Shown: positions 25,134 through 34,685, counted from the stretch's first letter. The stretch is DNA of 64,000 nt from Anaeromyxobacter soli (GCF_022808855.1 NZ_JAKZLF010000001.1:124001-188000), one strand, 5' to 3'. Program-made: numbers and translations. Notes: a model not told the origin generated them from the sequence alone.

Positions 25134-25451
25134 ATGCCCGCCCGGACGCTCAACCTGATGCTCGCGCTCTGGCTGTTCTTCTCGGCCTTCGCGTTCCCCC
25201 GCACCACGCCCTCGTTCACGAACGCGTGGGCGGTCGGGCTCCTCGCCGCCATCTTCGCGGTCCTGGGGATGACGCGGGCGAAGGCGCGCTTCGCGAACAC
25301 GGCGCTGTCCGCCTGGCTCGTCGTCGCCGCGCTGGTCCTGCCGCAGCGCTCGCCGGCCGCGCGCTGGAACGACCTCGCCGTTGCGGCCGCGATGCTGCTC
25401 CTGTCGCTCGTGCCGGGCACGCTGTACCGCCGCGTCAGCGCGGGGACTTGA
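25134..25451 (+). CDS. SPW-repeat-like small membrane protein
   Basis: 105 residues with about four short helices. LALWLFFSAFAFPRT, FTNAWAVGLLAAIFAVLGM and the later AARWNDLAVAAAMLLLSLVPG resemble the W-x-N/A and 'WLFxSxF' pattern of SPW-repeat membrane proteins. AGGAGG lies nine bases before the ATG. It is convergent with the terC-like gene, whose stop is 28 bases away. Function is unknown for the family. Confidence 0.65.
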   Translation: MPARTLNLMLALWLFFSAFAFPRTTPSFTNAWAVGLLAAIFAVLGMTRAKARFANTALSAWLVVAALVLPQRSPAARWNDLAVAAAMLLLSLVPGTLYRRVSAGT

Positions 25452-25479
25452 GCGCCGCGCGCTCGACGCCGACGCCCCG

Positions 25480-26442
25480 TCACGTCCCGGACGACGCGCG
25501 CGCCGCGGCGGGCGCGCCGGCCCGGCGCGTCTTCACGAGCGAGAAGATCACGGCCCCGCCGAGGAGCGCCACCACCACCGCGAGCGAGACGAGCGCGTGC
25601 ACGTGGACCCAGCGCGACGCGAGCATCTTCGCCCCGATGAAGACGAGCACCGCCGCGAGCCCGGCGGACAGGTACTCGAAGCGGTTCAGGAGCTGCGCGA
25701 CCGCGAAGTAGAGCGAGCGGAGCCCCATGATCGCGAAGATGTTGGACGTGAAGACGATGAAGGGGTCGAGCGTCACGCCGAAGATCGCGGGGATGGAGTC
25801 GAGCGCGAACACCACGTCGGAGATCTCGATGAGCGCGAGCGCGAGGAACAGCGGCGTCGCCACGAGCCGGCCGGCCTCGCGGAGGAAGAAGGCGTGCCCC
25901 TCGATGCGGTGCGTCGACGGGATGACCTTGCGGAGGACCTGGAAGGCCCAGCTCCGCTCCGGGTGGTGGTGCTCCTCGCCCTTGTGGAAGAACAGCCGCA
26001 CGCCGGTGGCGAGCAGGAACGCGCCGAACACGTAGATGAGCCAGTGGAAGCGCGCGAGGAGCGCGCTCCCGCCCACGATCATGAGCGCGCGCAGGACGAG
26101 CGCGGTGAGGATGCCCCAGAACAGCACGCGGTGCTGGTAGGCCGCGGGGATCGCGAACGTCCCGAAGATGATGACGAAGACGAAGAGGTTGTCGACGGAG
26201 AGCGACTTCTCGATGAGGTAGCCGGTCAGGAACTCGATCGCCGGCCCGGACCCGAACCGCCACCAGACGAGGCCGTCGAAGGCGAGGGCGAGGCCGATCC
26301 ACACCGCGGTCCAGCGGAGCGCCTCGCGCGTCGAGACGACGTGGTCCTTGCGGTTGAAGACGCCGAGATCGAGCGCGAGCATCACCAGCACGAACACGAC
26401 GAACCCCGCCCACAGGCCGGGGGTGCCTACGCTCTCGATCAT
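25480..26442 (-). CDS. TerC/Alx-family integral membrane protein
   Basis: 320 residues with about nine helices. ALDLGVFNRKDHVVSTREAL, EKSLSVDNLFVFVIIF and ALIEISDVVFALDSIPAIFGVTLDPF are hallmark TerC segments whose acidic residues are implicated in metal (Mn2+) handling. The His-rich loop GEEHHHPERS lies near residue 155. The gene is divergent from nhaR, whose product may read the short shared promoter region. I looked for a yybP-ykoY-type leader in the 107-base gap and did not see one. Transported ion not provable from sequence. Confidence 0.92.
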   Translation of the reverse strand: MIESVGTPGLWAGFVVFVLVMLALDLGVFNRKDHVVSTREALRWTAVWIGLALAFDGLVWWRFGSGPAIEFLTGYLIEKSLSVDNLFVFVIIFGTFAIPAAYQHRVLFWGILTALVLRALMIVGGSALLARFHWLIYVFGAFLLATGVRLFFHKGEEHHHPERSWAFQVLRKVIPSTHRIEGHAFFLREAGRLVATPLFLALALIEISDVVFALDSIPAIFGVTLDPFIVFTSNIFAIMGLRSLYFAVAQLLNRFEYLSAGLAAVLVFIGAKMLASRWVHVHALVSLAVVVALLGGAVIFSLVKTRRAGAPAAARASSGT

Positions 26443-26549
26443 CCGCTGGTCTCCCGTGCCGCCGTCGCGCGGCCCCGCCTCTTCAATAGACGGCTCAGCC
26501 CCGCTCAGGATGAGAAAGTTTCACGGTGTCCGTTAGACTTTCCCTCACC

Positions 26550-27455
26550 ATGGAGTGGCTCAACTACCATCACCTCTTCTACTTCTGGACCGTGGCCCGC
26601 GCGGGCAGCATCGCCAAGGCGAGCCAGGAGCTGCGGCTCGCGCAGCCCACCATCTCGAACCAGCTGAAGACGCTCGAGGGGAGCCTGGGCGTGAAGCTGC
26701 TCGAGCGGCAGGGGCGGCGGCTCGTCCTCACGGACGTCGGCCGCACGGTCCTCCGCTACGCGGACGACATCTTCCGGACCGGGAGCGAGCTGCAGCGCGC
26801 GGTGAAGGGCCTTCCGACCGGCCAGCGGCTCCGGCTCGTCGCGGGCGTGGTGGACGTCATCCCGAAGCGCATGGCGGCCCTCCTGCTCCAGCCGGCGGTG
26901 GACGCGCACCCGGACCTGACGCTCGTCTGCCGGGAGGGGCCGCTGCCGCAGCTCCTCGCCGCGCTCGCCCTGCACGAGCTCGACGTCGTGATCGCCGACG
27001 TGCCCGCCTCCGAGGAGGTGAAGGTGAAGGCCTTCAACCACCGCCTGGGCGACTGCGGCACGTCGTTCTTCGCGGCGGCGCGCCACGCGGGCCTTCGCAA
27101 GGGCTTCCCGCGCTCGCTGCAGGGCGCGCCCTCGCTCCTGCCGTCGCCGGGGACGGCGCTCCGCCGTGCGCTGGACGGCTGGCTCGACGGGCTCGGCGTT
27201 CGTCCCGAGCTCGCGGGCGAGTTCGATGACAGCGCGCTCATGATGGCTTTCGGCGAGCGCGGGCTCGGCGTGTTCGCGGCGCCGCGAGTGCTCGAGGAGG
27301 AGATCCGCTCCGAGCACGGCGTGCAGGTCGTCGGCCGCGCGGACGAGGTGCGCGAGACCTTCTACGCCATCACCGTCGAGCGCCGCCTGCGCCACCCCGC
27401 CGTGGTCGCGATCGCCGAGGCCGCGCGCGACGCGCTGTTCGGGGCCGCGGCGTGA
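26550..27455 (+). CDS. nhaR: LysR-family regulator, NhaR-like
   Basis: 301 residues from the ATG at 26550, where NhaR proteins typically begin (MEWLNYHHLFYFWTVARAG); an upstream GTG at 26526 would add eight residues. The winged helix spans about 5-65 (SIAKASQELRLAQPTISNQLKTLE), followed by a periplasmic-binding-like effector domain. NhaR activates Na+/H+ antiporter genes in response to sodium; no antiporter gene is adjacent here. The neighbour across the short divergent region is terC-like. An imperfect dyad (GAGAAAGT near 26511 and ACTTTCCC near 26537) sits in that region. Confidence 0.85.
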   Translation: MEWLNYHHLFYFWTVARAGSIAKASQELRLAQPTISNQLKTLEGSLGVKLLERQGRRLVLTDVGRTVLRYADDIFRTGSELQRAVKGLPTGQRLRLVAGVVDVIPKRMAALLLQPAVDAHPDLTLVCREGPLPQLLAALALHELDVVIADVPASEEVKVKAFNHRLGDCGTSFFAAARHAGLRKGFPRSLQGAPSLLPSPGTALRRALDGWLDGLGVRPELAGEFDDSALMMAFGERGLGVFAAPRVLEEEIRSEHGVQVVGRADEVRETFYAITVERRLRHPAVVAIAEAARDALFGAAA

Positions 27456-27517
27456 GCCGGCGGCGCTACCCCAGGCTTTTCCGCAGTCTCGCGCCGACAT
27501 TTTGAAATGGACTGGGA

Positions 27518-27533
27518 ATGCCGCGGGCGGCAT
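27518..27533. promoter_or_regulatory. Palindrome upstream of htpX
   Basis: ATGCCGC-GG-GCGGCAT is a perfect 7-base-arm dyad 28 bases before the htpX start codon. It could be an operator or a leader hairpin near the ribosome site (GGAGG). A TTTTGAAA tract lies just upstream. Confidence 0.35.
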
Positions 27534-27561
27534 CAATGCCGCGCTGCCCGGAGGCATTGCC

Positions 27562-28467
27562 ATGATGAACCAGTTCAAGACCGTCCTCTTGCTCGGCGCC
27601 CTCTCCGCGATCCTCGTCGGCGTCGGCGCGAGCCTCGGCCCGAACGCGTTCTGGCTGTTCACCGCGCTCGCGGTCGCCATGAACCTCGTCAGCTACTTCT
27701 TCTCCGACCGGATCGTCCTCAGGATGCACCGCGCCCGCGAGCTGCCCGAGGCCGAGGCGCCCCGGCTGCACGGGATCGTCGCGGAGCTCGCCGGGCGCGC
27801 GGGGATCCCGAAGCCGCGGGTGTTCTTCATGGACGACCCGCACGCGAACGCGTTCGCCACGGGCCGCGACCCGAAGCACGCCGTCGTGGCGGTGACGCGC
27901 GGGATCGTGGAGATCCTCGACGAGCGCGAGCTGCGCGGCGTGCTCGCGCACGAGCTCGCGCACGTGGCGAACCGCGACATCCTCGTGGCGAGCGTGGCCG
28001 CGGGGCTCGCGACCGCCGTCTCGCACCTCGCGAACGCGCTCGCGTTCACCGGCATGTTCGGGGGCGGGAGCCAGGACGAGGAGGGCGGCTCCCCCGCAGG
28101 CGGGCTCGCGCTCGCGCTCCTCGCGCCCATCGGCGCGACGCTCGTCCAGCTCGGCATCTCGCGCTCGCGCGAGTACCTCGCCGACGAGACCGGGGCGCGC
28201 CTCGCCGGGGATCCGCTCGCCCTCGCCGGCGCGCTGGAGAAGCTCCACCGGGCGGCGGAGCAGCTCCCGAGCGCCGCCACCCCCGCCACGGCGAGCCTTT
28301 TCATCGTGAACCCGTTCGGCGCGCTGACGGGCGGGCTCTCGCGCCTGTTCTCGACCCACCCGCCCGCCGAGGAGCGGATCCGGCGCCTGCGCGCGCTCGC
28401 GCAGACCGTCCGCGGGCCCGCCTTCGAGCCGGCCGGCGCCGCGCCCCGCTCGCGCCTCGTTCGCTGA
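27562..28467 (+). CDS. htpX: HtpX-type membrane zinc protease
   Basis: 301 residues from the ATG at 27562, which has GGAGG nine bases upstream; an in-frame ATG 60 bases earlier lacks one. Two N-terminal helices are followed by the cytoplasmic zinc site HELAH (130-134) and third ligand in SREYLADE, with two further helices between. M48B HtpX proteins degrade misfolded inner-membrane proteins under stress. FMDDPHANAFATGRDPKHAVVAVT and NPFG/STHPP are family-typical. Monocistronic or followed by glutaredoxin at a 136-base gap. Confidence 0.95.
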   Translation: MMNQFKTVLLLGALSAILVGVGASLGPNAFWLFTALAVAMNLVSYFFSDRIVLRMHRARELPEAEAPRLHGIVAELAGRAGIPKPRVFFMDDPHANAFATGRDPKHAVVAVTRGIVEILDERELRGVLAHELAHVANRDILVASVAAGLATAVSHLANALAFTGMFGGGSQDEEGGSPAGGLALALLAPIGATLVQLGISRSREYLADETGARLAGDPLALAGALEKLHRAAEQLPSAATPATASLFIVNPFGALTGGLSRLFSTHPPAEERIRRLRALAQTVRGPAFEPAGAAPRSRLVR

Positions 28468-28603
28468 AGCGACGGCTCGAGGTCTTCGCCGTGTCCCCTG
28501 CGCCCCCGCGGGCGGCCTCGCCGCCACCGCGGTGGCGCCCGGCGGCGCCCGAGGCTCGGTCGTTCGCGAGCCGGAGAGGGACCGATCGGATTATGAAGAT
28601 GAC

Positions 28604-28870
28604 ATGACCGCACCCCAGGTGACCGTCTACACGAAGCGGAACTGCCCCTACTGCGTTCGCGCCAAGGCGCTCCTCTCGAGCAAGGGCGTCGCGTACGAGG
28701 AGGTGAGCGTGGAGGGCGATGACGCGCTGCGCACCTGGCTCGTCGAGAAGAGCGGCCAGATGACGGTGCCGCAGGTCTTCGTGGGCGAACGCTCGCTGGG
28801 CGGGTTCTCGGACCTCGACGCGCTCGACCGCGAGGGCCGTCTCGAACCGATCCTGCGCGGAGAGTCCTGA
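28604..28870 (+). CDS. grxC: Glutaredoxin, dithiol CPYC type
   Basis: 88 residues from the ATG at 28604. The thioredoxin-fold opening VTVYTKRNCPYCVRA gives the CPYC active site at Cys14/Cys17. TVPQVFVGERSLGGFSDL supplies the cis-Pro and the glutathione-binding GGF/S-D segment. It reduces disulfides and mixed glutathione disulfides in the cytoplasm. Standard length for the GrxC group. Stands alone between htpX and the RND efflux operon. Confidence 0.93.
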   Translation: MTAPQVTVYTKRNCPYCVRAKALLSSKGVAYEEVSVEGDDALRTWLVEKSGQMTVPQVFVGERSLGGFSDLDALDREGRLEPILRGES

Positions 28871-28896
28871 GGGCGGCGCGCGGGTCGTCGAGCCCG

Positions 28897-28930
28897 TTGA
28901 CGGGCGGGTTCATCTCCTCCACAACAGGGG
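28897..28930 (+). promoter_or_regulatory. Possible promoter and ribosome site of the RND efflux operon
   Basis: TTGACG (28897-28902) is followed after 17 bases by CACAAC (28920-28925), a weak -10. AGGGG at 28926-28930 precedes the ATG at 28937. The -10 and the ribosome site would lie too close for a normal leader, so the -35 match may be chance. Confidence 0.25.
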
Positions 28931-28936
28931 CTGCCG

Positions 28937-30439
28937 ATGCCCCCTCCTACGCCCTCCAGCAGCGCGGTCCGTGGGGCCGCCGTCGCCGCGTCCGCCCTCG
29001 CCCTGCTCGGCGCGTGCGGCACGGTCTCGCCCTCACTCTACGTCTCGAGCCGGACGGCGCCGCCGCGCGACGTCGCTCGCGAGGTGGGCGCGCCCGCGCC
29101 GGCCGCGCCTCCCCAGCCACAGCCGCAGGCGCCGGAGCCCGTCCCCGCGCCGCGCTCGCTCGCCGACCTCGTCGACCTCGCGCTCGCGCGCGAGCCGGCG
29201 ACCCGGGCCACGTGGCACGACGCGCGCGCCGCGGCCGCCCAGGCCGGCTCGCAGCGCAGCCTGTACTGGCCCTCGCTCGAGGCGACGGCCTCGCTCCTGC
29301 GCCAGCGCTCGGGCGGCGGCCCCAACCGCGCGTCCTCGACGAGCACGACCGCGGGCGCGAGCGCGAGCCTCACCTGGCTGCTCCTCGATCTCGGCGCGCG
29401 GGGCGCGCTCGTCGACGCGGCCGACCGGCTCCTCGTGGCGGCGCGGCTCGCCGAGCACGCGGCGGTGGCCGATCTCGTGCTGCAGGTGCAGCAGACGTAC
29501 TTCCAGTACCTCGGCGCGCGCGCCCTCGCCGAGGCGGAGAAGACCTCCGTCCGTCAGGCGGAGACGAGCCTCGCCGCCGCGGAGGCCCGGCGCCAGGCGG
29601 GGCTCGCCACCATCGCCGACGTGCTGCAGGCGCGGACGGCGCTCTCGCAGGTGCAGCTCGTGCTGCAGCAGGCGGAGGGCCAGGCGCTCGCCCTCCGCGG
29701 CGCGCTCGCCACGCTGGCGGGTCTCTCCCCCACCGCCGAGCTCGAGGTCGGCGCGCTGCCCGCGGAGGTGGATACGGCGCGGGCGCGGCCCACGGTGGAC
29801 GAGCTCCTCGCGCTGGCTGCGGCCCGCAACCCGGACGTCGCCCGGGCGCGCGCCCTGGCCGACGCGGCCGATGCCCGCGCCCGGGCGGCCTCCCGCGCCG
29901 CCTGGCCGACGCTCTCGTTCCAGGCGAGCGCCGGGCGCACCCACTACCTCGCGCCCGAGGGGCTCGACCCGACCACCTCGTGGTCCGCGGGCCTCGTCCT
30001 CCGCGTCCCGATGTTCGAGGGGCTCGGCCCCGCCTACGACGCGCTCGCCGCGCGCGCCACGGCCGACGCCGCGCGGGCGCGCGCCGACGCCGCCGGGCAG
30101 CGGGTCGCGCTCGACGTCTGGACGAGCTACCAGGGCCTCAGCAGCGCGGGGCGCCGGCTCGAGACCTCCCGCGACCTCCTCGCCTCCGCCCGCGCGTCCT
30201 CCGACGTGGCGCGTGGCCGGTACCAGGAGGGCGTCGGCTCGATCCTGGACCTCCTGAACGCCCAGTCCGCCCTCGAGACCGCCCAGGCCGAGAACGTGCG
30301 CGCGCGCTCCGACTATCTCGTCGCGCTCGCCCAGCTCACGCGCGCGAGCGGCCGCCTCGATCTCCCCGCCGCGGCGCCCGCGGCCCCCGCGCCGTCCGAC
30401 CCGCAGGTCGCGCCGCCCGCGCTCGAAGGAACACCATGA
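28937..30439 (+). CDS. TolC-type outer-membrane efflux lipoprotein
   Basis: 500 residues. A lipoprotein signal ends at LLGAC (Cys27), followed by a Pro/Ala linker and two outer-membrane efflux repeats rich in long Ala/Arg/Glu coiled-coil helices (for example RQAETSLAAAEARRQAGLAT and SARASSDVARGRYQEGVGS with the following LDLLNAQSALETAQ). NodT/CusC-like family. It forms the outer-membrane exit duct of a tripartite pump. Its stop overlaps the adaptor gene start (ATGA), fixing the operon order duct, adaptor, pump. Confidence 0.92.
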   Translation: MPPPTPSSSAVRGAAVAASALALLGACGTVSPSLYVSSRTAPPRDVAREVGAPAPAAPPQPQPQAPEPVPAPRSLADLVDLALAREPATRATWHDARAAAAQAGSQRSLYWPSLEATASLLRQRSGGGPNRASSTSTTAGASASLTWLLLDLGARGALVDAADRLLVAARLAEHAAVADLVLQVQQTYFQYLGARALAEAEKTSVRQAETSLAAAEARRQAGLATIADVLQARTALSQVQLVLQQAEGQALALRGALATLAGLSPTAELEVGALPAEVDTARARPTVDELLALAAARNPDVARARALADAADARARAASRAAWPTLSFQASAGRTHYLAPEGLDPTTSWSAGLVLRVPMFEGLGPAYDALAARATADAARARADAAGQRVALDVWTSYQGLSSAGRRLETSRDLLASARASSDVARGRYQEGVGSILDLLNAQSALETAQAENVRARSDYLVALAQLTRASGRLDLPAAAPAAPAPSDPQVAPPALEGTP

Positions 30440-31578
30440 CCCCTCGCACCGCCTCCACCGCCGCGGCCCTCGTCCTCGCCGGCGCCCTCGCCGGCTGCTC
30501 GCGCGGCGACGCCCGCAGCGTGGCCGGGCCACGCCCCGTCCCCGTCCGCGCGGAGCGCGCGGTGGAGAAGGACGTGCCCGTCGAGGTGCGCGCCGTCGGC
30601 CGCATCGTCGCGAACCAGTCCGTCGCGGTGCGCGCGCAGGTGTCCGGGCCGATCGTGGCGGTGCACTTCACCGAGGGCCAGCAGGTGAAGAAGGGCGACC
30701 TGCTCCTCGAGCTCGACCGCCGCCCCTACGCCGCCGCGCTCGCCGGCGCGCGGGCGAGGCTCGAGCAGGATCGGGCCCGGGCGGAGAACGCGCGCGCCGA
30801 CGCGAAGCGCTACGCCGAGCTCGTGGAGAAGGAGTACGTGACGCGCCAGCAGCACGACGCGGCCCGTGCGAACGCCGCCGCGCTCGACGCGACGGTGGTC
30901 GCAGACCAGGCCGCGGTGGACCGCGCCGCGCTCGACCTCTCCTACTGCACGCTCCGCGCGCCCGCCGCGGGGCGGACCGGGCGGCTGCTCGTGCACCCCG
31001 GGAACCTCGTCTCCTCCGGCGCGCAGGAGCCGCTCGTGACCATCGAGCAGGTGAAGCCGGTCTTCGCGGCGTTCTCCATCCCGGAGCGCCACCTCGCGGC
31101 GCTGCGTGGCCGCGTGACCGGCCTGCCGGTGCGCGTGCGCCCGGCCGGCGGCGACGCCGACGTCGAGGCGACGCTCGCCTTCATGGACAACGCGGTGGAC
31201 GCCGCCACCGGCACGATCCTGCTCAAGGCGCGCGTCGAGAACGAGGACGAGGCGCTCTTGCCCGGCCAGGTGGTGGACGTGTTCCTCCGCATCGCAGAGC
31301 GGAGCCGCGCCATCGTGGTGCCGGCGTCCGCGGTCGCGTCCGGCCAGCAGGGCGACTACGCCTACGTCGTGAGCGCCGAGCGCAAGGCGGTGCTGCGCCC
31401 GGTCGTCGTCCAGCAGGCGGGCGACGCGGAGACGGTGATCGGCGAGGGGATCGCGGCGGGCGAGCTCGTCGTCACCGAGGGGCAGCTCAAGCTGCGGCCG
31501 GACGCGCCGGTCGAGCTCCTCGGCGAGCGGCCCGCGCCCGGGACCGGCGACGGCGGCGCGAAGGGCGCGGCGCGATGA
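30436..31578 (+). CDS. RND efflux periplasmic adaptor (membrane fusion) lipoprotein
   Basis: 380 residues. Lipobox LAGC at about 18-21. A lipoyl-like hairpin (RAVGRIVANQSVAVRAQVSG and GQQVKKGDLLLELD) flanks a coiled-coil arm (ARARLEQDRARAENARADAK), followed by a beta-barrel with TLRAPAAGRTGRLLVHPGNL and a membrane-proximal domain. This is the AcrA/MdtA layout. It bridges the inner-membrane pump and the outer-membrane duct. Four-base ATGA overlaps at both ends couple it to its neighbours. Confidence 0.94.
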   Translation: MTPRTASTAAALVLAGALAGCSRGDARSVAGPRPVPVRAERAVEKDVPVEVRAVGRIVANQSVAVRAQVSGPIVAVHFTEGQQVKKGDLLLELDRRPYAAALAGARARLEQDRARAENARADAKRYAELVEKEYVTRQQHDAARANAAALDATVVADQAAVDRAALDLSYCTLRAPAAGRTGRLLVHPGNLVSSGAQEPLVTIEQVKPVFAAFSIPERHLAALRGRVTGLPVRVRPAGGDADVEATLAFMDNAVDAATGTILLKARVENEDEALLPGQVVDVFLRIAERSRAIVVPASAVASGQQGDYAYVVSAERKAVLRPVVVQQAGDAETVIGEGIAAGELVVTEGQLKLRPDAPVELLGERPAPGTGDGGAKGAAR

Positions 31579-34500
31579 ACCTCTCCGCCCCGTTCATCCG
31601 GCGGCCCGTCATGACGACGCTCGTCATGGCGAGCTTCACGCTGTTCGGCGTGTTCGCCTACCGGAGCCTGCCCGTCTCCGACCTCCCCGTGGTGGACTTC
31701 CCCACCATCTCGGTGAACGCCTCGCTCCCCGGGGCGAGCCCCGAGACGATGGCCGCGTCCGTCGCGACGCCGCTCGAGCGCCAGTTCTCGAACATCGCCG
31801 GCATCAAGACGATGAACTCGTCGTCGAGCCAGAGCTCGACCTCGATCACGCTCGAGTTCGACCTCGACCGGGACATCGACTCGGCGGCGCTCGACGTGCA
31901 GGCGGCGATCTCGGCGAGCCTCGGCCAGCTCCCGTCGAACATGCCGAACCCGCCCACGTTCCGGAAGGTGAACCCGGCGGACCAGCCCATCCTCTACCTC
32001 TCGCTCACCTCCCCCACCCTGCCGCTCTCGGCGGTGAACCGCTACGCGCAGGACCTCGTCGCGCAGCGGGTCGCGACCGTCCCCGGGGTGGCCGAGGTGG
32101 CGATCTTCGGCGCGCAGAAGTACGCGGTGCGGATCCAGCTCGATCCCCGCGCGCTCCAGGCTCGCGGGCTCGGCCTCGAGGAGGTCACCGCGGCCGTCCG
32201 CAACGCGAACGCGAACCTGCCCACCGGCGTGGTCGAGGGCCGGGACCGCGCCTACACCGTCGAGGCGACCGGCGGGCTCCTCACCGCCGCCGACTTCCGC
32301 CAGGTGGTGGTCGCCTTCCGGGACGGGGCGCCGGTGCGCCTCGCCGACCTCGGCGAGGTGAAGGACGGCGTCGAGAACGACCGCGTCGCGGCGTGGTTCG
32401 TCCAGGGCGGCAAGGACCAGCGGAGCGTCACCGTCGCGGTGCGCAGGCAGCCGGGCACGAACACCGTGCGGATCGCGCGGGAGGTGCAGGAGCTGCTCCC
32501 GACGATCAACCAGCAGCTCCCGGCGGCCGTCGAGCTCAAGGTCATCTACGATCGCTCCGAGTCGATCCGCCACTCGGTCGGGGACGTGCAGTTCACGCTC
32601 CTCCTCACGCTCGTCCTCGTCGTCCTCGTCATCTTCCTGTTCCTCAGGAACCTGCCCGCGACGGTCATCCCGAGCCTCGCCCTCCCCGTCTCGCTCGTCG
32701 GCACCTTCGGGATCATGGCGGCGATGGGCTACTCGCTCGACAACCTCTCGCTCATGGCGCTCACGCTCGCGGTGGGGTTCGTCGTGGACGACGCCATCGT
32801 CATGCTCGAGAACATCGTGCGCCACATGGAGCGCGGCGAGGCCGCGCGGGAGGCGGCGTTCCGCGGGTCGAAGGAGATCGCGTTCACGATCCTCTCGATG
32901 ACGATCTCGCTCGCGGCGGTGTTCCTCCCGATCCTCTTCATGGGCGGGCTCGTCGGACGGCTCTTCAAGGAGTTCGCGGTCACGATCGGCGCGGCGATCC
33001 TGGTGTCCGGCTTCGTGTCGCTCACGCTGACGCCGCTCCTGTGCGCGCGCTTCCTGAAGCCGCACGCCGCCGAGCGGCACGGCCGCCTCTACCGGAGCAC
33101 CGAGCGCGCGTTCGACGCGATGCTGCGCTTCTACGACCGCGGGCTCACCTGGTCGCTCGCGCACCCGCGGTCGGTCCTCGCCTTCTCCGCGGCCGTGCTC
33201 GTCCTGATGATCCCGCTCTGGCAGGCGGTCCCGAAGGGCTTCCTCCCGAGCGAGGACACGGGGCGGCTCCTCATCAACACCGAGCCCGCGGAGGGGACGA
33301 GCTGGGACGCGATGGTGCGCGCGCACCGGCAGGTGGCGGAGATCGCGACCCGCCACCCGGCCGTCGAGCACGCGAACTCGACGGTCCGCAGCGTCTCGAG
33401 CGGCTTCGTGTTCCTCAAGCTCAAGGACGGCACGCGCGCGCACGTCGACCAGGTGATCCGCGACCTCCGCGGGGAGCTCGGCGCGGTGCCGTCGCTCCGG
33501 GCGTTCCCGATGAACCCGCCCCCCATCTCGCTCGCCGGCGGCGGCGGCCGCGCCCTCTACTCGGTGACCCTCCAGGACGCCGACACCGACGCGCTCTACA
33601 GGGCGGCGCCGGCCCTCGAGGCCCGCATGCGCGCGCTCCCGGCGCTCGCCGACGTGAACTCCGACCTGCGGCTCGCGTCGCCGCGCGTGACGGTCGCGAT
33701 AGACCGAGACCGCGCCGCGGCGCTCCAGATCGCGCCGCTCGCGATCGAGGACGCGCTCTACACCGCCTTCGGCTCGCGCCGGGTCTCCGTCATCAACGCG
33801 CCCGAGGACCAGTACGACGTGCTGATGGAGCTCGACCCGGGCTTCCGCCTCGATCCCGGGGCCCTCTCCCTCGTCTACGTCCGCTCCGCGTCCGGGAAGC
33901 TCGTCCCGCTCGACGCCGTCGCGCGGCTGGGCCGCGCGGTGGGCCCGCTGTCGGTGAACCACGCCGGGCAGCTCCCGGCGGTGAACCTCAGCTTCAACCT
34001 CGCCCCCGGCCGCTCCCTCGGCGAGGCGATGCAGGGGATCGAGGGCGCCGCCGCGGAGGTGCTCCCCGCGACGGTCGCCACGCGGTTCCAGGGCACGGCG
34101 CAGGCCTTCCAGGAGTCGATGCGGGGCCTCGGGCTCCTGCTCGTGATGGCGGTGCTCGTCATCTACGTGGTGCTCGGGATCCTCTACGAGAGCTTCGTGC
34201 ACCCCATCACGATCCTCACCGCCCTCCCCTTCGCCGGCTTCGGCGCGCTCGTCACCCTGCTCCTGTTCCGCACCGATCTCTCCATCTACGCCTTCGTCGG
34301 CATCATCATGCTCGTCGGCCTGGTGAAGAAGAACGGCATCATGATGGTCGACTTCGCGATCGAGGCGCAGCGCACGGGGAAGTCGCCGCGCGACGCCATC
34401 CACGAGGCGTCGCTCGTGCGGTTCCGGCCGATCATGATGACCTCGATGGCCGCGCTCATGGGCACCCTGCCCATCGCGTTCGGGCTGGGCGCAGGCGCGG

Positions 34501-34685
34501 AGTCGCGCCAGCCGCTCGGCCTCGCCGTCGTCGGCGGGCTCGTCTTCTCGCAGTTCCTCACGCTCTACGTGACGCCGGTGTTCTACGTCTGGATGGAGCG
34601 GCTCCGGGCCGGCCTCGGACGGCGCCGCGCCTCGACCCCGGGCGGCGTCGCGCCCGACCGCTCCGCCGCCGCCCCGCAGCCCTGA
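31575..34685 (+). CDS. RND multidrug efflux pump, MdtB/MdtC-like
   Basis: 1036 residues with the classic twelve-helix plan and two large periplasmic loops. It starts SAPFIRRPVMTTLVMASFTL; VVDDAIVMLENIVRHMERG carries the proton-relay Asp pair of helix 4, and GFVSLTLTPLLCARFLKPH and KKNGIMMVDFAIEAQR are family-typical. An HAE1-group drug/H+ antiporter in the inner membrane. Substrates cannot be told. No regulator gene is adjacent. Overlaps the adaptor gene by four bases. Confidence 0.95.
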   Translation: MNLSAPFIRRPVMTTLVMASFTLFGVFAYRSLPVSDLPVVDFPTISVNASLPGASPETMAASVATPLERQFSNIAGIKTMNSSSSQSSTSITLEFDLDRDIDSAALDVQAAISASLGQLPSNMPNPPTFRKVNPADQPILYLSLTSPTLPLSAVNRYAQDLVAQRVATVPGVAEVAIFGAQKYAVRIQLDPRALQARGLGLEEVTAAVRNANANLPTGVVEGRDRAYTVEATGGLLTAADFRQVVVAFRDGAPVRLADLGEVKDGVENDRVAAWFVQGGKDQRSVTVAVRRQPGTNTVRIAREVQELLPTINQQLPAAVELKVIYDRSESIRHSVGDVQFTLLLTLVLVVLVIFLFLRNLPATVIPSLALPVSLVGTFGIMAAMGYSLDNLSLMALTLAVGFVVDDAIVMLENIVRHMERGEAAREAAFRGSKEIAFTILSMTISLAAVFLPILFMGGLVGRLFKEFAVTIGAAILVSGFVSLTLTPLLCARFLKPHAAERHGRLYRSTERAFDAMLRFYDRGLTWSLAHPRSVLAFSAAVLVLMIPLWQAVPKGFLPSEDTGRLLINTEPAEGTSWDAMVRAHRQVAEIATRHPAVEHANSTVRSVSSGFVFLKLKDGTRAHVDQVIRDLRGELGAVPSLRAFPMNPPPISLAGGGGRALYSVTLQDADTDALYRAAPALEARMRALPALADVNSDLRLASPRVTVAIDRDRAAALQIAPLAIEDALYTAFGSRRVSVINAPEDQYDVLMELDPGFRLDPGALSLVYVRSASGKLVPLDAVARLGRAVGPLSVNHAGQLPAVNLSFNLAPGRSLGEAMQGIEGAAAEVLPATVATRFQGTAQAFQESMRGLGLLLVMAVLVIYVVLGILYESFVHPITILTALPFAGFGALVTLLLFRTDLSIYAFVGIIMLVGLVKKNGIMMVDFAIEAQRTGKSPRDAIHEASLVRFRPIMMTSMAALMGTLPIAFGLGAGAESRQPLGLAVVGGLVFSQFLTLYVTPVFYVWMERLRAGLGRRRASTPGGVAPDRSAAAPQP

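Noticed and set aside
26443-26549. yybP-ykoY manganese riboswitch before the terC-like gene
   Set aside because: I compared the minus-strand leader with the conserved loops by eye and found none; the gap is also short and shared with nhaR.
31362-34403. A 1013-codon minus-strand frame opposite the RND pump
   Set aside because: The pump on the plus strand has full family motifs; the antisense frame is a compositional shadow.
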